Shown here piece by piece: positions 35,122 through 44,517 of a DNA stretch of 64,000 bases. The stretch comes from Martelella sp. HB161492. Its GTDB lineage: Bacteria > Pseudomonadota > Alphaproteobacteria > Rhizobiales > Rhizobiaceae. Positions within the stretch are counted from its first letter, which is position 1. Every line of letters begins with the position of its first letter. The notes beneath the pieces are model-generated. The model was not told the DNA's origin. It made no database searches and saw only the letters and a list, made by a program, of their open reading frames with translations. The stretch lies in the NCBI RefSeq assembly GCF_013184775.1, contig NZ_JAATVV010000003.1, positions 62,001-126,000 of the forward strand, read 5' to 3'. A program made the translations under genes and the position numbers.

Positions 35122-35757
35122 ATGCGCATTGAAGAGATTGGCGGCAAGCGGGTGCTTTTCGTCATGGCCGCACCGGCCGAATATGGCGACAGGCTGAAGG
35201 CAAGGATCGACCCGTTGATGACGGGGATTGGTCCTGTCGAGGCGGCGGTGCAGCTGTCTGCGCTGCTTTCGGGGCTCGCGGCGAAGCAGGAACTGCCGCA
35301 TCTCGTCGTCTCGCTTGGGTCCGCAGGCTCCGCTCACCTTGAACAGACGGAGGTCTATCAGGTGTCGAGCGTTTCCTATCGCGACATGGACGTCTCGCCG
35401 CTCGGGTTCGAGAAGGGCAGGACACCCTTTCTCGATCTGCCGAAGGATGTGGCACTGCCCTTTGAAATTCCCGGCATTGCCGCCGCATCGCTGTCGACAG
35501 GCGCCAATATCGTCTCCGGCGCTGCAGCCTATGCCGCGATAGGCACCGATATGGTAGATATGGAAACCTTCGCGATATTGCGCGCCTGCCAGAATTTCGC
35601 GCTTCCGCTGATCGGCCTTCGCGGTATTTCCGATGGCCGCGACGACCTCAAGCATGTCGAGGACTGGACCCAATATCTGCATATTATCGACGAAAAACTT
35701 GCCATATCGCTCGATCGGCTGGAAAGCGCCATTGAAACGGGAACCATTACACTCTAA
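35122..35757 (+). CDS. 5'-methylthioadenosine/S-adenosylhomocysteine nucleosidase
   Basis: 211 aa nucleoside phosphorylase fold. GIGPVEAAVQLSALLSG, VVSLGSAGSAHLEQTEVY and the active-site stretch DMVDMETFA with the ribose-binding Glu, followed by LRGISDGRDDL with the catalytic Asp, fit the MTA/SAH nucleosidase family. It clears inhibitory methylation by-products and recycles adenine. Co-oriented with the thioesterase 5 nt upstream and guaA 50 nt downstream. Confidence 0.9.
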   Translation: MRIEEIGGKRVLFVMAAPAEYGDRLKARIDPLMTGIGPVEAAVQLSALLSGLAAKQELPHLVVSLGSAGSAHLEQTEVYQVSSVSYRDMDVSPLGFEKGRTPFLDLPKDVALPFEIPGIAAASLSTGANIVSGAAAYAAIGTDMVDMETFAILRACQNFALPLIGLRGISDGRDDLKHVEDWTQYLHIIDEKLAISLDRLESAIETGTITL

Positions 35758-35807
35758 AGGCCTTGCCTTGGTTTCCCTTGTCACTTGAGAACCGTTGAGG
35801 CCCGTCC

Positions 35808-37370
35808 ATGACAGAGCTTGCCCATCAAGATTCCATCCTGATCATCGATTTCGGTAGTCAGGTCACGCAGCTGATTGCGCGCCGCGTGCGCGAAACCGGC
35901 GTCTATTGCGAGATCGTGCCGTTTCAGAAGGCCGAGGAGGGGTTTGAGCGGCTGAAGCCGAAGGGGGTGATTTTCTCCGGTGGTCCCGATTCGGTCACGC
36001 GCGAAGGCTCGCCGCGTGCGCCGGACGCTGTCTTTGATGCCGGTATTCCCATCCTTGCGATCTGCTATGGCCAGCAGACGCTGTCGCTGCAGCTGGGTGG
36101 CAGGGTTGAAGGCGGGCATGCTGCCGAGTTCGGCCGCGCCGATGTCGAGATCCTGAAAGCATCGCCGCTGTTCGAAGGCATCTGGGAGGTCGGCAAGAAG
36201 TATCAGGTCTGGATGAGCCATGGCGACCGCGTCACCGAAGCGCCTGAAGGCTTTGAAGTGATCGGCGTTTCGCCGAACGCGCCCTTCGCCATCTGCGTCA
36301 ATGAGGACAAGCGCTACTACACCACCATGTTCCATCCGGAAGTGGTGCACACGCCCGATGGGGGCAAGCTGCTTGCCAATTTCGTGCACAAGATCGTCGG
36401 GCTGAGCTCTGACTGGTCAATGGCTGCCTATCGCGCCGAGATGGTGCAGAAGATCCGCGATCAGGTGGGCGACGCACGTGTCATCTGCGCCCTGTCCGGC
36501 GGCGTTGATTCCTCGGTTGCCGCGCTTTTGATCCACGAGGCCGTTGGTGACCAGCTGACCTGTATCCTTGTCGACCACGGTCTGATGCGCAAGAACGAGG
36601 CGCGCGATGTCGTCGCCATGTTCCGCGAGCATTACAATCTGCATCTCATTCATGTCGACGCCGTTGATCGTTTCGTTGGCGAGCTTGAGGGGGTCTCCGA
36701 TCCCGAGACCAAGCGCAAGATCATCGGCCGGCTGTTCATCGAGACCTTTGAGGATGAGGCCAAGAAGCTTGGCGGTGCCGATTTCCTTGGTCAGGGCACG
36801 CTTTATCCTGATGTGATCGAGAGCGTTTCCTTTTCCGGCGGCCCGTCTGTGACGATCAAGTCGCATCACAATGTCGGTGGTTTGCCGGAACGCATGAACA
36901 TGAAGCTGGTGGAGCCGCTTCGGGAACTGTTCAAGGATGAGGTTCGCGCCCTTGGCCGCGAACTCGGCCTGCCGGAAAGCTTCATCGGCCGCCATCCCTT
37001 CCCGGGCCCGGGCCTTGCCATCCGTCTTCCGGGCGGGGTCACGCGTGAGAAGCTTGATATCCTGCGCGAAGCCGATGCCATCTATCTTGACGAAATCCGC
37101 AAGGCTGGCCTTTACGACGAGATCTGGCAGGCCTTTGCCGTCCTGCTGCCCGTTCAGACGGTTGGTGTGATGGGCGATGGCCGGACCTATGAATTCGTTT
37201 GCGCGCTGCGTGCCGTCACCTCCGTCGACGGCATGACGGCTGACTTCTTCCCCTATGACATGGCCTTCCTCGGCCGGGCCGCGACCCGGATCATCAACGA
37301 GGTGCGCGGCATCAACCGCGTCGTCTACGATGTGACATCAAAGCCGCCGGGCACAATCGAGTGGGAATGA
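35808..37370 (+). CDS. guaA: GMP synthase (glutamine-hydrolysing)
   Basis: 520 aa. N-terminal class I glutamine amidotransferase with the nucleophile in [10 protein letters not shown] (Cys about 86) and the His-Glu pair in [12 protein letters not shown]; central ATP pyrophosphatase with [14 protein letters not shown] as P-loop; C-terminal dimerisation domain with [13 protein letters not shown]. It converts XMP to GMP. It ends the rsmB block and has a strong terminator. Confidence 0.98.
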   Translation: MTELAHQDSILIIDFGSQVTQLIARRVRETGVYCEIVPFQKAEEGFERLKPKGVIFSGGPDSVTREGSPRAPDAVFDAGIPILAICYGQQTLSLQLGGRVEGGHAAEFGRADVEILKASPLFEGIWEVGKKYQVWMSHGDRVTEAPEGFEVIGVSPNAPFAICVNEDKRYYTTMFHPEVVHTPDGGKLLANFVHKIVGLSSDWSMAAYRAEMVQKIRDQVGDARVICALSGGVDSSVAALLIHEAVGDQLTCILVDHGLMRKNEARDVVAMFREHYNLHLIHVDAVDRFVGELEGVSDPETKRKIIGRLFIETFEDEAKKLGGADFLGQGTLYPDVIESVSFSGGPSVTIKSHHNVGGLPERMNMKLVEPLRELFKDEVRALGRELGLPESFIGRHPFPGPGLAIRLPGGVTREKLDILREADAIYLDEIRKAGLYDEIWQAFAVLLPVQTVGVMGDGRTYEFVCALRAVTSVDGMTADFFPYDMAFLGRAATRIINEVRGINRVVYDVTSKPPGTIEWE

Positions 37371-37386
37371 GGCTCTTGTGATCGAT

Positions 37387-37409
37387 GGGCGGCCTTCTGG
37401 CCGCCCTTT
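37387..37409 (+). terminator. guaA terminator
   Basis: An 8-bp stem GGGCGGCC / GGCCGCCC with a TTCT loop followed by TTT, 17 bp after the guaA stop. Confidence 0.8.
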
Positions 37410-37429
37410 GCGCATTTCGGCCGATGCAT

Positions 37430-37834
37430 TCAGGTCGGATTGTCGTCCCGTCTGGCGTTGTCCGGCATCACGTCTTGCTGTGCTGTGCCGGGCTGCAAGG
37501 CGCCAGAGCGCGGTTCTGTTCCAGCCGGCATATCCGTTGCAGCGGAGGCTTTGGCCATGGCTTGCTGCAGGGCTGAGGCCGACAGGCGCGACGGACCGAT
37601 GGCCGCATCTGTCGCCGAGTGTCCCCATTTCAGGCCGGATGCCTGGCCGGATTTCTCGGGACCCCAGAGAAGTCTGGAGATCTCCGGATATTGCTCTCGC
37701 AGTGACGGGGATGAAGGTTTCGGTGCGACCGGCCCTTGCGGTTGTAAAGGGGCGGGAGCGGGTTCTGCTTGATGAGACAGATTGCCATATTTTTCCAGGA
37801 TATAAGGGGTGCTGGGTCTTGATGAGCCATCCAA
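37430..37834 (-). CDS. Hypothetical Pro/Ala/Gln-rich protein, about 134 aa
   Basis: No family recognised. The open frame has an ATG at 37840, but an AAGGAGG sits immediately before it and 6 nt before an in-frame TTG at 37834, so the TTG is the likelier start. The N-terminal part has a Pro/Gln-rich linker (EPAPAPLQPQGPVAPKP), then SLREQYPEISRLLWGPE, which looks like a folded helix, and a polar tail. Convergent with guaA and sharing its terminator. The strong ribosome site and the amino-acid profile favour a real, cytoplasmic, partly disordered protein. Confidence 0.5.
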   Translation of the reverse strand: MDGSSRPSTPYILEKYGNLSHQAEPAPAPLQPQGPVAPKPSSPSLREQYPEISRLLWGPEKSGQASGLKWGHSATDAAIGPSRLSASALQQAMAKASAATDMPAGTEPRSGALQPGTAQQDVMPDNARRDDNPT

Positions 37835-37840
37835 GGCCAT

Positions 37841-38363
37841 CCTCCTTCGCGCGGATTGAGATGATATTGCATGTCTAGATCATCCTGCGCCGAAGTCGGC
37901 TGAAGTACCTTTCAATTTTCGTTATGAAATCCGCTCGACACTGAATGCACTTTTGGCAATTTCAGTTTCCGGGCGCCGCATGAGGGATATTGCTTTATGC
38001 AATATGAACAATGACTTGGCGATTGCTATGCGCTGAGCGCGTGGCTGGGTCGTCCAAATGTAAATTGACTTTGATCACCAAAACCACGAAATCAGTACGC
38101 GAAATCACCGTATAGCTGAGCAGTTCAGGTTAACCGGTGTCAGATACATGAAAAGCAGGCGCAGCATCGATCAAGGGTGAAGGTCTGGCGCGCGACTGAA
38201 AACCGCAAGAGGCTGTAGCTGCAGCATCAAAATGCGGGACGTTTTCAAGCCAGAAAGCTTGAACGGGTTGGAGTGGCCGATAGCGAAACGTGGTCGGCCA
38301 AAAGGAGTTTGCGGCGCTGAAAAGGCTTCACGCAGCAAAAAAAAGGGAAACGAGGAAATGAGC
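37841..38363. other. Intergenic region upstream of the small secreted protein
   Basis: About 520 bp without a supported gene. It is less GC-rich than its surroundings and should hold the promoters for the two divergent flanking genes. No repeat or RNA gene was recognised. Confidence 0.4.
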
Positions 38364-38825
38364 ATGGTTACGATCAAGAACAGCGTCATTGCAGCAGCGG
38401 TTTTCGCATTTCTGCCCCTGAGCTTTGCAGCGTCAAGCGCTTCGGCCATGGATGACGGCGTTGCTTCTGCAATCCAGTCGCTCGGCCTGACGGATGTTTC
38501 CCAGCAGTACCGCAATGTTCAGGGCGTTGCCTTCCGTGGCGTTCTGCCCGACGGCACCCCGGTCCGCGTCAATCTCGACCGCAATGGTGACATCACCGAA
38601 GTTGAAGCCCGCGACAAGCTTGGCTTTGAAGCCCGTCAGGTTGAAGCAATTGTTCCCGAAGCCGTTCAGGCCAACCCGGCCTATCCTGCCCAGGCAAAGA
38701 TCTGGAAGCTGGAACTGCATGATGGTGAACTTGTTGCCATCAAGGGCTACATTCCCGGCACCAGCGCTGTTGACGCTGAATTCGGTCCGAATGGCAATGC
38801 CATCGGCGTAACCGCCCAGCGCTGA
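38364..38825 (+). CDS. Secreted hypothetical protein, PepSY-like
   Basis: 153 aa from ATG 38364, chosen because GAGGAA lies 8 nt upstream; ATG 38358 is only 2 nt from it. A Sec signal peptide (MVTIKNSVIAAAVFAFLPLS, cut near ASA) leads a periplasmic mature part of about 125 aa. The mature part has paired repeats of the type GVAFRGVLPDGTPVRVNLDR and IWKLELHDGELVAIKGYIPG with charged turns, reminiscent of PepSY/BLIP-like domains. Function unknown. Monocistronic, ending at a strong terminator. Confidence 0.8.
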   Translation: MVTIKNSVIAAAVFAFLPLSFAASSASAMDDGVASAIQSLGLTDVSQQYRNVQGVAFRGVLPDGTPVRVNLDRNGDITEVEARDKLGFEARQVEAIVPEAVQANPAYPAQAKIWKLELHDGELVAIKGYIPGTSAVDAEFGPNGNAIGVTAQR

Positions 38826-38848
38826 TCTGACCGAGAATTCGTTTTCTG

Positions 38849-38884
38849 CTGCCCGGTTCCGCGATCTGCGGAACCGGGCAGTTT
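38849..38884. terminator. Strong terminator
   Basis: A 14-bp perfect stem CTGCCCGGTTCCGC / GCGGAACCGGGCAG with a 5-nt loop and TTT after it, between the secreted protein and the convergent antiporter gene. Confidence 0.9.
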
Positions 38885-38899
38885 CGTTTGCGCCATCGC

Positions 38900-40051
38900 T
38901 CAGAGATGGAACAGCATCATGATGAAGCCGGCAAAGATCATCATGTGGACGGCGCCTTGCAGGATATGGGTCCGTGGTGCCGAGAAGGTGACGATGCTGA
39001 TCGTCAGGATGAGGACCAGCATGACGAGATCATCGGGCCTCAGTCCGAGGACCATGTCGAAGCCGAAGGCAGTTGACACGGCCATCATGATCGGCACCGT
39101 CAGCCCGATGGATGCGAGGACTGATCCGAGGAAGATATTGACGGCCTGCTGAAGGCGGTTCTCGAGGGCGGCATGGACGCCGGTCAGGCCCTCCGGCGTC
39201 GTGACCAGAAGGGCCATGATGACGCCGCCAATGGCCGGCGGCGCGCCGAGCGTTTCGACCAGATAGTCGACCGGCAGGGCAAATTGCTCGACCAGAAAGA
39301 TGATCGGGACCAGATAGGCAATCAGCATCGCGCCATGCCAGATGCCGCTGCCGTGGCAGCAATGTCTGGGCGCCTTTTCTGTTCGAAACCCTTTGGGATT
39401 GTTGAAGAAGTCGCGGTAGCGGCCGGTCTGCATGAGCAGGAAAATCCCGTAGAGCCCGAAGGCGCAACCGCCCACCAGGAGCTTTTCCGGGCCGGAGATC
39501 GGCCGGTATGGAATGGAGAGTGGCAGTCCCGGAATGACGAGACTGAAGATTGCCAGCGGGATGATGACGCCAAGATAGGTGTTGGCACCCTGCAGATTGA
39601 AGACCTGTTCGCGATGCCGGATCCCGCCCAGCATCAGCGCTGTGCCCACCATGCCGCCCATGACGATCATGATGATCGAATAAAGCGTATCGCGGACAAG
39701 AACCGGATTGTTGGCGCCGTGCAGGATAACGGCTGTCAGGCTGACGGCTTCAATCAGGGTGATCGACAGCGTCAGCACCAGCGTTCCGCAAGGTTCGCCC
39801 AGCCTCAGGGCAAGCTGCTCGGCATGTCGCATGACACATCTTGCCGACCCGATCACCGCGGCAAACAGCCATACGGACAGGATGGCGAGCCAAAGCGGCT
39901 GTGACAGCCTTGCAAAAAGCGGCTGCGAAAAGCTGAAAAAGATCAGCATACTCAGATATGCAGGCGCCAGAAACCATTCGCGACGCGCCACGCCCGTCAG
40001 ACATGATGTGAGCTTGGGGAAATATGACTTTCTGCTTTCATCATACGCCAT
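38900..40051 (-). CDS. Ca2+/H+ antiporter, ChaA/y4hA type
   Basis: 383 aa from ATG 40049-40051 with AGGAAAGG upstream; an earlier ATG at 40081 lacks a site. About 11 TM helices in two homologous halves. The two cation-binding repeats are visible: GEPCGTLVLTLSITLIEAVS (with the conserved Glu) and TTPEGLTGVHAALENRLQQA followed by GSVLASIGLTVPIM. It exchanges Ca2+ or Na+/K+ for protons across the inner membrane. It lies downstream of tamB on the same strand, separated by a palindrome. Confidence 0.9.
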   Translation of the reverse strand: MAYDESRKSYFPKLTSCLTGVARREWFLAPAYLSMLIFFSFSQPLFARLSQPLWLAILSVWLFAAVIGSARCVMRHAEQLALRLGEPCGTLVLTLSITLIEAVSLTAVILHGANNPVLVRDTLYSIIMIVMGGMVGTALMLGGIRHREQVFNLQGANTYLGVIIPLAIFSLVIPGLPLSIPYRPISGPEKLLVGGCAFGLYGIFLLMQTGRYRDFFNNPKGFRTEKAPRHCCHGSGIWHGAMLIAYLVPIIFLVEQFALPVDYLVETLGAPPAIGGVIMALLVTTPEGLTGVHAALENRLQQAVNIFLGSVLASIGLTVPIMMAVSTAFGFDMVLGLRPDDLVMLVLILTISIVTFSAPRTHILQGAVHMMIFAGFIMMLFHL

Positions 40052-40081
40052 GGTGAGCCCTTTCCTGTCCATGAAAGACAT

Positions 40082-40115
40082 CGCCTGATCGCTGCAATGA
40101 AGCTGCGATCAGGCG
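40082..40115. other. Palindrome between tamB and the antiporter gene
   Basis: An 11-bp perfect stem (CGCCTGATCGC with GCGATCAGGCG) with a 12-nt loop, in the short gap after tamB. No U-tract follows on the minus strand; it may be a weak terminator or an operator for the antiporter gene. Confidence 0.4.
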
Positions 40116-40162
40116 GGAAAAGGGGACTAATTGTAAAACAAGGCGCCTTTCCGGCGAATGAA

Positions 40163-43100
40163 TCAGTATTCGCGCTCGTAAAATATCCCGCCGGTCGTCT
40201 CGCCGCGAGAATCAGCAGATCCTTTTACCGTGAAATTTCTGCCGATATCTATATTTACACTTGCCTTCGTGCCGGTATCCCGGCTTTGCTCGACCTCAAT
40301 ATAAGTATTATCATTGAGATATTTTCCGACGCTGACGGCTGTATTGCCCTCGCTGTCGGTTGTCAGGTCAAGGTTGTCAATGCCAAGGCCGTTGCGCAAT
40401 GTCTCGAAAATCGAGTGATGCGTGCCGCCGGTCAATTGGGCGAGGGCATCGGCAAGCTGGGCAATCTGCAGCGGCGACAGTGAACTGGAATCGCGGGCAA
40501 AGATCAGCTCGGACAAGATCTCATCCTGAGGCAGGCTTGGCGATGAAGACAGCTCGATCTTGGGATCGTTTGCAAGGCCGGTGATCTCGATCGTGATCGT
40601 GGTGGAACTGACCGAGGTCGTGGCCTGCAGGTTGATGATCGGGATGAGCGATCCGCCAAAGGTGAGGGACGAGGTGCTGTCGAAGTCCAGCCGGCGGGTG
40701 AGCACTGTCAGGCGACCGCGCACGAGGTTGAAACTGCCTGAAACCAGCGGATCCTTGGCGGTTCCGGCAATGGTGACGCGGCCGCCGAGCTCGGCATCGA
40801 TCCCCCGGCCACGGATGAAGATGGCGCGCGGGGCATCGACAACGATGTTAAGGCCGATATTGGTCTGTGCGCCACCCGGTTCCGAGGGTTCGATTTCCCG
40901 TGCCTGGGCCAATATGGCGGCCGAGGCATCTTCATGCACGATGTTGATCTCGGAAATGGACGAGGGCAGCCGGTCCGGTATGGTGATGGCCGCCCGCGGG
41001 ATCGTAATGTGGCCCGTGAGCACCGGCGACTGCAGCACTGGTCCCTTGATGGCGAGCGAGCCGTTGAGGGTCGCCGCCACAAGCGTATTGTCGTTGACCA
41101 CTGCATTGTCGAAGGTCACGGAGATATCGGCAGGGAAGGGGTCGGTCAGGCCAAGTGTGCCACCGATGGCAATCGAGCCGCCGCCGCTGAAATTGCCCTT
41201 GAGGTTCTCGATGGTCGCGGTGCTGCCGGCAAAGGTGATCCGCCCGTTGAGGTTGTTCATGGACAGGTTGCGGCGGATATCGGTGAAAGAGGGGATGCCG
41301 ATTTCGATTGCGCCGTTGATGGCGGGCTGTGTCGCCGTGCCGCCAATCTTGACGTTGACGTCGCTCTTGCCTGCGATCGCGAAGCCGGAAGATGCCGCGA
41401 CGCCAGCAACCGATGCCATCGGGATCGAGCCGTTGACCTGAAGGTCGAGCGGTGTGCCAGCCGAAAGGCCGACCGACCCGGTGGCTGCGAGCGTGATGCC
41501 GCCACCGGAGACCTGCGTGTTTGTCGTCACCGATTTTCCGTCAAAACTGCCGCTGGTATCGATGGCGATGGCCGTCAGGCCAAGGTTGCGCGTCTGGGCA
41601 ACGGAGCCACCGTCGAGCTTGATTGCATATTTCACGTTCGGCGCGGCAAGACTGCCGCTTGCTGTGACCGTGCCGGAAATGGTTCCGGCTGCGCCAAGAG
41701 AGGGCACGAACTGATTGGCAAGGGCGGCCGATACGGCGTTGATGGCAAGCTTGGCGTTGAGCGTTTTCCCAAGCGCGCCTGACGCTGTGATGGTGCCGCC
41801 ACCAATGCCGATCACCGTATCGCCGATCGTGATCTTACCGCCATCGATCGAGACGTGGCTCGGCTTCTGCAGTTTCACCGCCAGCGCCATCGGCGCGGCT
41901 TCCAGCCGCGTGACGTCCACCTCAAGCGTTGCTCCGCGCGTAACCGCCGCCTCGACGTTCACGGGGGCATTGTCATAGGTGGCGCCAAGCACAAGATTGG
42001 TTTTGCTGCCGGCATTGTCTGCTTCAAGCTTCAGCGACGAAATCGACTGGCCGGCCGCAAGGATCGAGCCGATCGTCACCGTGCCGCTGGCGTCCAGTTC
42101 CGCCAGGTCCCTGACGGTGAGGTCGATCGCGGTTTTCGACAGCCGGTTGGCGCCATAGGCAAGCGTGCCGCTGGAGGCTTTGACGGCGAGGCTGAGCGCA
42201 TCATTCGCCCGGCCAAATGTGGCATTGCCTGACAGGTCCCCGGAAGCGTCCTGCCCGGCAAGTGCGGCGAGCGGCGCAAGATCCGGCAGGTCAAAGGCAA
42301 TCTGTCCCTTGGGATTATAGTCCGCATCCAGCGTGACAGCGCCGGAGACTGTATTGCGGTCCACCTTGCCCGCAATGTCGGAAATGCTGATCACGCCGTT
42401 GCTGGATGTGACATTGGCGGCAACCGAAAGGGGCTGGCCGGCATAGCTGGCGTTGACCGTCAGGCTGGCTTTCGGTGCCTTGATGTCGGCTGTGCCCTTG
42501 ATCGCAGCGGCAAGATCGCTGACGGCAAGGCCGTTGACGGCGAGGGATTTTGCCGTGGCCGTCAGATCGATATCGGGTTTTGCGACGGCGCCGCTCGCCT
42601 GCAGCGACAGCGAGAGGCCGCCCTTGACCTGAGGGGCGAGCGCGGCGATATCGGTGATATCGGCGGTGAGCTTTGCGTCGAGATCGCCCTTTTCAAGCGC
42701 GACATCACCGGAAACGCCCAGGAGATTGTTCTCCAGGCTGAGGCCGGACAGGCTGACATTGCCGGTCAGGTCCGCCTGATAGTGCGCCGACAGCTTGGTC
42801 ATGCCGTCGATCTTGCCATCGGCAAGGCTCGGCAGGGCGCTCGCCAGCACGAACAGCTTGGCATCACCTTTCACTGTTCCGCCCTTGCGGTCATAATCGG
42901 CTGTCACAGTGCCGCCAATGCTGCTGCTTTCGATCGACAATGGCGCGACGGTGACCGTGTTGCCGGTGAGCGTGACGGGGGCCGTGATCTTGACGGGCGC
43001 CTGCAGCAGGCGGTTGAGATTGTCCTCCTTGAGGTCGATCGAGCCAACCGAAAGCGCGGTCGAGACGCTGCCCTCAAGATCGGTGAGGTTGAAGCTGTCG

Positions 43101-44332
43101 GCCGAGGCTGTCAGCGCGGCATTGCCGATTGATAGTTGCGCCATGTCGAGACTTGCGAGCGTCGCATCGGCCTTGATGACGGCCTTGGAGGCATCGCCGG
43201 AAAGGCTGAGGTCAGCACTGGCGAGCCGGATGGCAAGTGTATCCTCGCCAAGCGGCAGATCAAGCGGGACCGGGCCAAGCGTTCCGGTTAGGCTGGCCTT
43301 CAGGTCATTGCTGCCGTTCGGATCATAGCTGCCGGATGCCGCCAGCTGGAAGGCGCCGGTGCCGACATCGCCCTTGTTGATGGTAATCCGTCCATCCGAT
43401 GTCATTGCAACGGCAACATCAAGATCGGTCGTTCCGGCAAAAAGCGAGCGGAATGTTTCCGGAATGAGCGTCGAAAAACTGCCGGTTCCGCTGGCGGTAA
43501 TCGCCCTTGTGCCATCTGCGGCGAGCTTGTGGGTGAAGTCGATCTCGCCAAGCTTGCTGCCGGCGAGCGTGGCGTTCAGGCTGCCTGACCAGTCGGACAG
43601 CGGGCCGGTGCCGTCAACGCCGATATTCAGCGCTGGCTCGCCGGGTATTCTCAGAAGTGCGGCGACCATGCCGCCTTCCGGCTCGTTGACCTCTGCCTTC
43701 AGTGTCAGGGCATCGTCCTTCGGCGCGTATTCCAGGTCCGCCTTGACGTAGGTTGATGGCTTGGCGCGGTGTTCGGCGTCGATCACGGCGCTGATCTGAT
43801 CGGCAACAATGCCGAGATGACCGCTGACGGAGATCGGGAACTTCTCGCCGAGAACCTTCTCATCAATGTCGATGGCGGCGAAATCAAAATGATCGATCCA
43901 GATTCCGATCGGCAGGGAGAAGCCGCCGCCCGCATCGGTCTTCGGCGCATCATCGCTCTCGCCCGATTGCGGCAGCCGGTCGAGCGCAATATTGCCGGCG
44001 GTCAGGCTCGCGGCGGAAAAGCGTCCGCGCAGCAGGGCAAGCGGGCTCCAGTCCAGAACGGCATTGTCCAGCGTCAGCCATGGCCCGGCACTGTCCGAGA
44101 TGACCGCATGGTCGAGCGTGAAATGACCGGTCAACGGGGCGCTGACAGTGCCGATCTCTATTTTGAGATTGTCGGAGGAAACGAGCCGGGTGATTTCGCG
44201 GACGGCGAAATTGGCTCCGGGCGCGGTGAAGCCGACGGCGATAACGGCCACAAGCACGATTGCTACCACACAGGCCAAAAGCCCAACCAGGGCGCGTGTG
44301 ACAAATCGGAACAGTGAAAAGGGTCGTTTCAT
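40163..44332 (-). CDS. tamB: Translocation and assembly module subunit TamB
   Basis: 1389 aa. One N-terminal TM helix (LVGLLACVVAIVLVAVIAVG) anchors it in the inner membrane; the rest is a very long beta-helical array of repeats rich in Gly, Ser, Ala, Thr that spans the periplasm. The C-terminal DUF490 domain is the most conserved part (PSSISEINIVHEDASA, GRLTVLTRRLDFDSTSSLTF, then LSPLQIAQLADALAQL) and the protein ends GIFYEREY. With TamA it helps insert outer-membrane proteins and move lipids. The gene follows tamA on the same strand with a 185-bp gap that holds nothing recognised. Confidence 0.96.
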   Translation of the reverse strand: MKRPFSLFRFVTRALVGLLACVVAIVLVAVIAVGFTAPGANFAVREITRLVSSDNLKIEIGTVSAPLTGHFTLDHAVISDSAGPWLTLDNAVLDWSPLALLRGRFSAASLTAGNIALDRLPQSGESDDAPKTDAGGGFSLPIGIWIDHFDFAAIDIDEKVLGEKFPISVSGHLGIVADQISAVIDAEHRAKPSTYVKADLEYAPKDDALTLKAEVNEPEGGMVAALLRIPGEPALNIGVDGTGPLSDWSGSLNATLAGSKLGEIDFTHKLAADGTRAITASGTGSFSTLIPETFRSLFAGTTDLDVAVAMTSDGRITINKGDVGTGAFQLAASGSYDPNGSNDLKASLTGTLGPVPLDLPLGEDTLAIRLASADLSLSGDASKAVIKADATLASLDMAQLSIGNAALTASADSFNLTDLEGSVSTALSVGSIDLKEDNLNRLLQAPVKITAPVTLTGNTVTVAPLSIESSSIGGTVTADYDRKGGTVKGDAKLFVLASALPSLADGKIDGMTKLSAHYQADLTGNVSLSGLSLENNLLGVSGDVALEKGDLDAKLTADITDIAALAPQVKGGLSLSLQASGAVAKPDIDLTATAKSLAVNGLAVSDLAAAIKGTADIKAPKASLTVNASYAGQPLSVAANVTSSNGVISISDIAGKVDRNTVSGAVTLDADYNPKGQIAFDLPDLAPLAALAGQDASGDLSGNATFGRANDALSLAVKASSGTLAYGANRLSKTAIDLTVRDLAELDASGTVTIGSILAAGQSISSLKLEADNAGSKTNLVLGATYDNAPVNVEAAVTRGATLEVDVTRLEAAPMALAVKLQKPSHVSIDGGKITIGDTVIGIGGGTITASGALGKTLNAKLAINAVSAALANQFVPSLGAAGTISGTVTASGSLAAPNVKYAIKLDGGSVAQTRNLGLTAIAIDTSGSFDGKSVTTNTQVSGGGITLAATGSVGLSAGTPLDLQVNGSIPMASVAGVAASSGFAIAGKSDVNVKIGGTATQPAINGAIEIGIPSFTDIRRNLSMNNLNGRITFAGSTATIENLKGNFSGGGSIAIGGTLGLTDPFPADISVTFDNAVVNDNTLVAATLNGSLAIKGPVLQSPVLTGHITIPRAAITIPDRLPSSISEINIVHEDASAAILAQAREIEPSEPGGAQTNIGLNIVVDAPRAIFIRGRGIDAELGGRVTIAGTAKDPLVSGSFNLVRGRLTVLTRRLDFDSTSSLTFGGSLIPIINLQATTSVSSTTITIEITGLANDPKIELSSSPSLPQDEILSELIFARDSSSLSPLQIAQLADALAQLTGGTHHSIFETLRNGLGIDNLDLTTDSEGNTAVSVGKYLNDNTYIEVEQSRDTGTKASVNIDIGRNFTVKGSADSRGETTGGIFYEREY

Positions 44333-44517
44333 CGAATCGCGTCTATGTTTTCTCAGGCCAGCAGGCTGCGCCGTGATGGATCACTGGAAGAGCACCATCG
44401 GCGTCCTTCCGGTTGCATTGCGCGGCGCTGGATCAGGGCTTCTGTTCCGGATGAAACGCCACGCAACATGATGAATTTTGAGCGCTTTACACCTTAGACG
44501 CAACGCTCGCGGGCGAA

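Noticed and set aside
40560-41441. A 293-aa open frame on the plus strand within tamB
   Set aside because: It is antisense to a well-conserved part of tamB; its length follows from GC-rich codon use, and it has no ribosome site or family motif.
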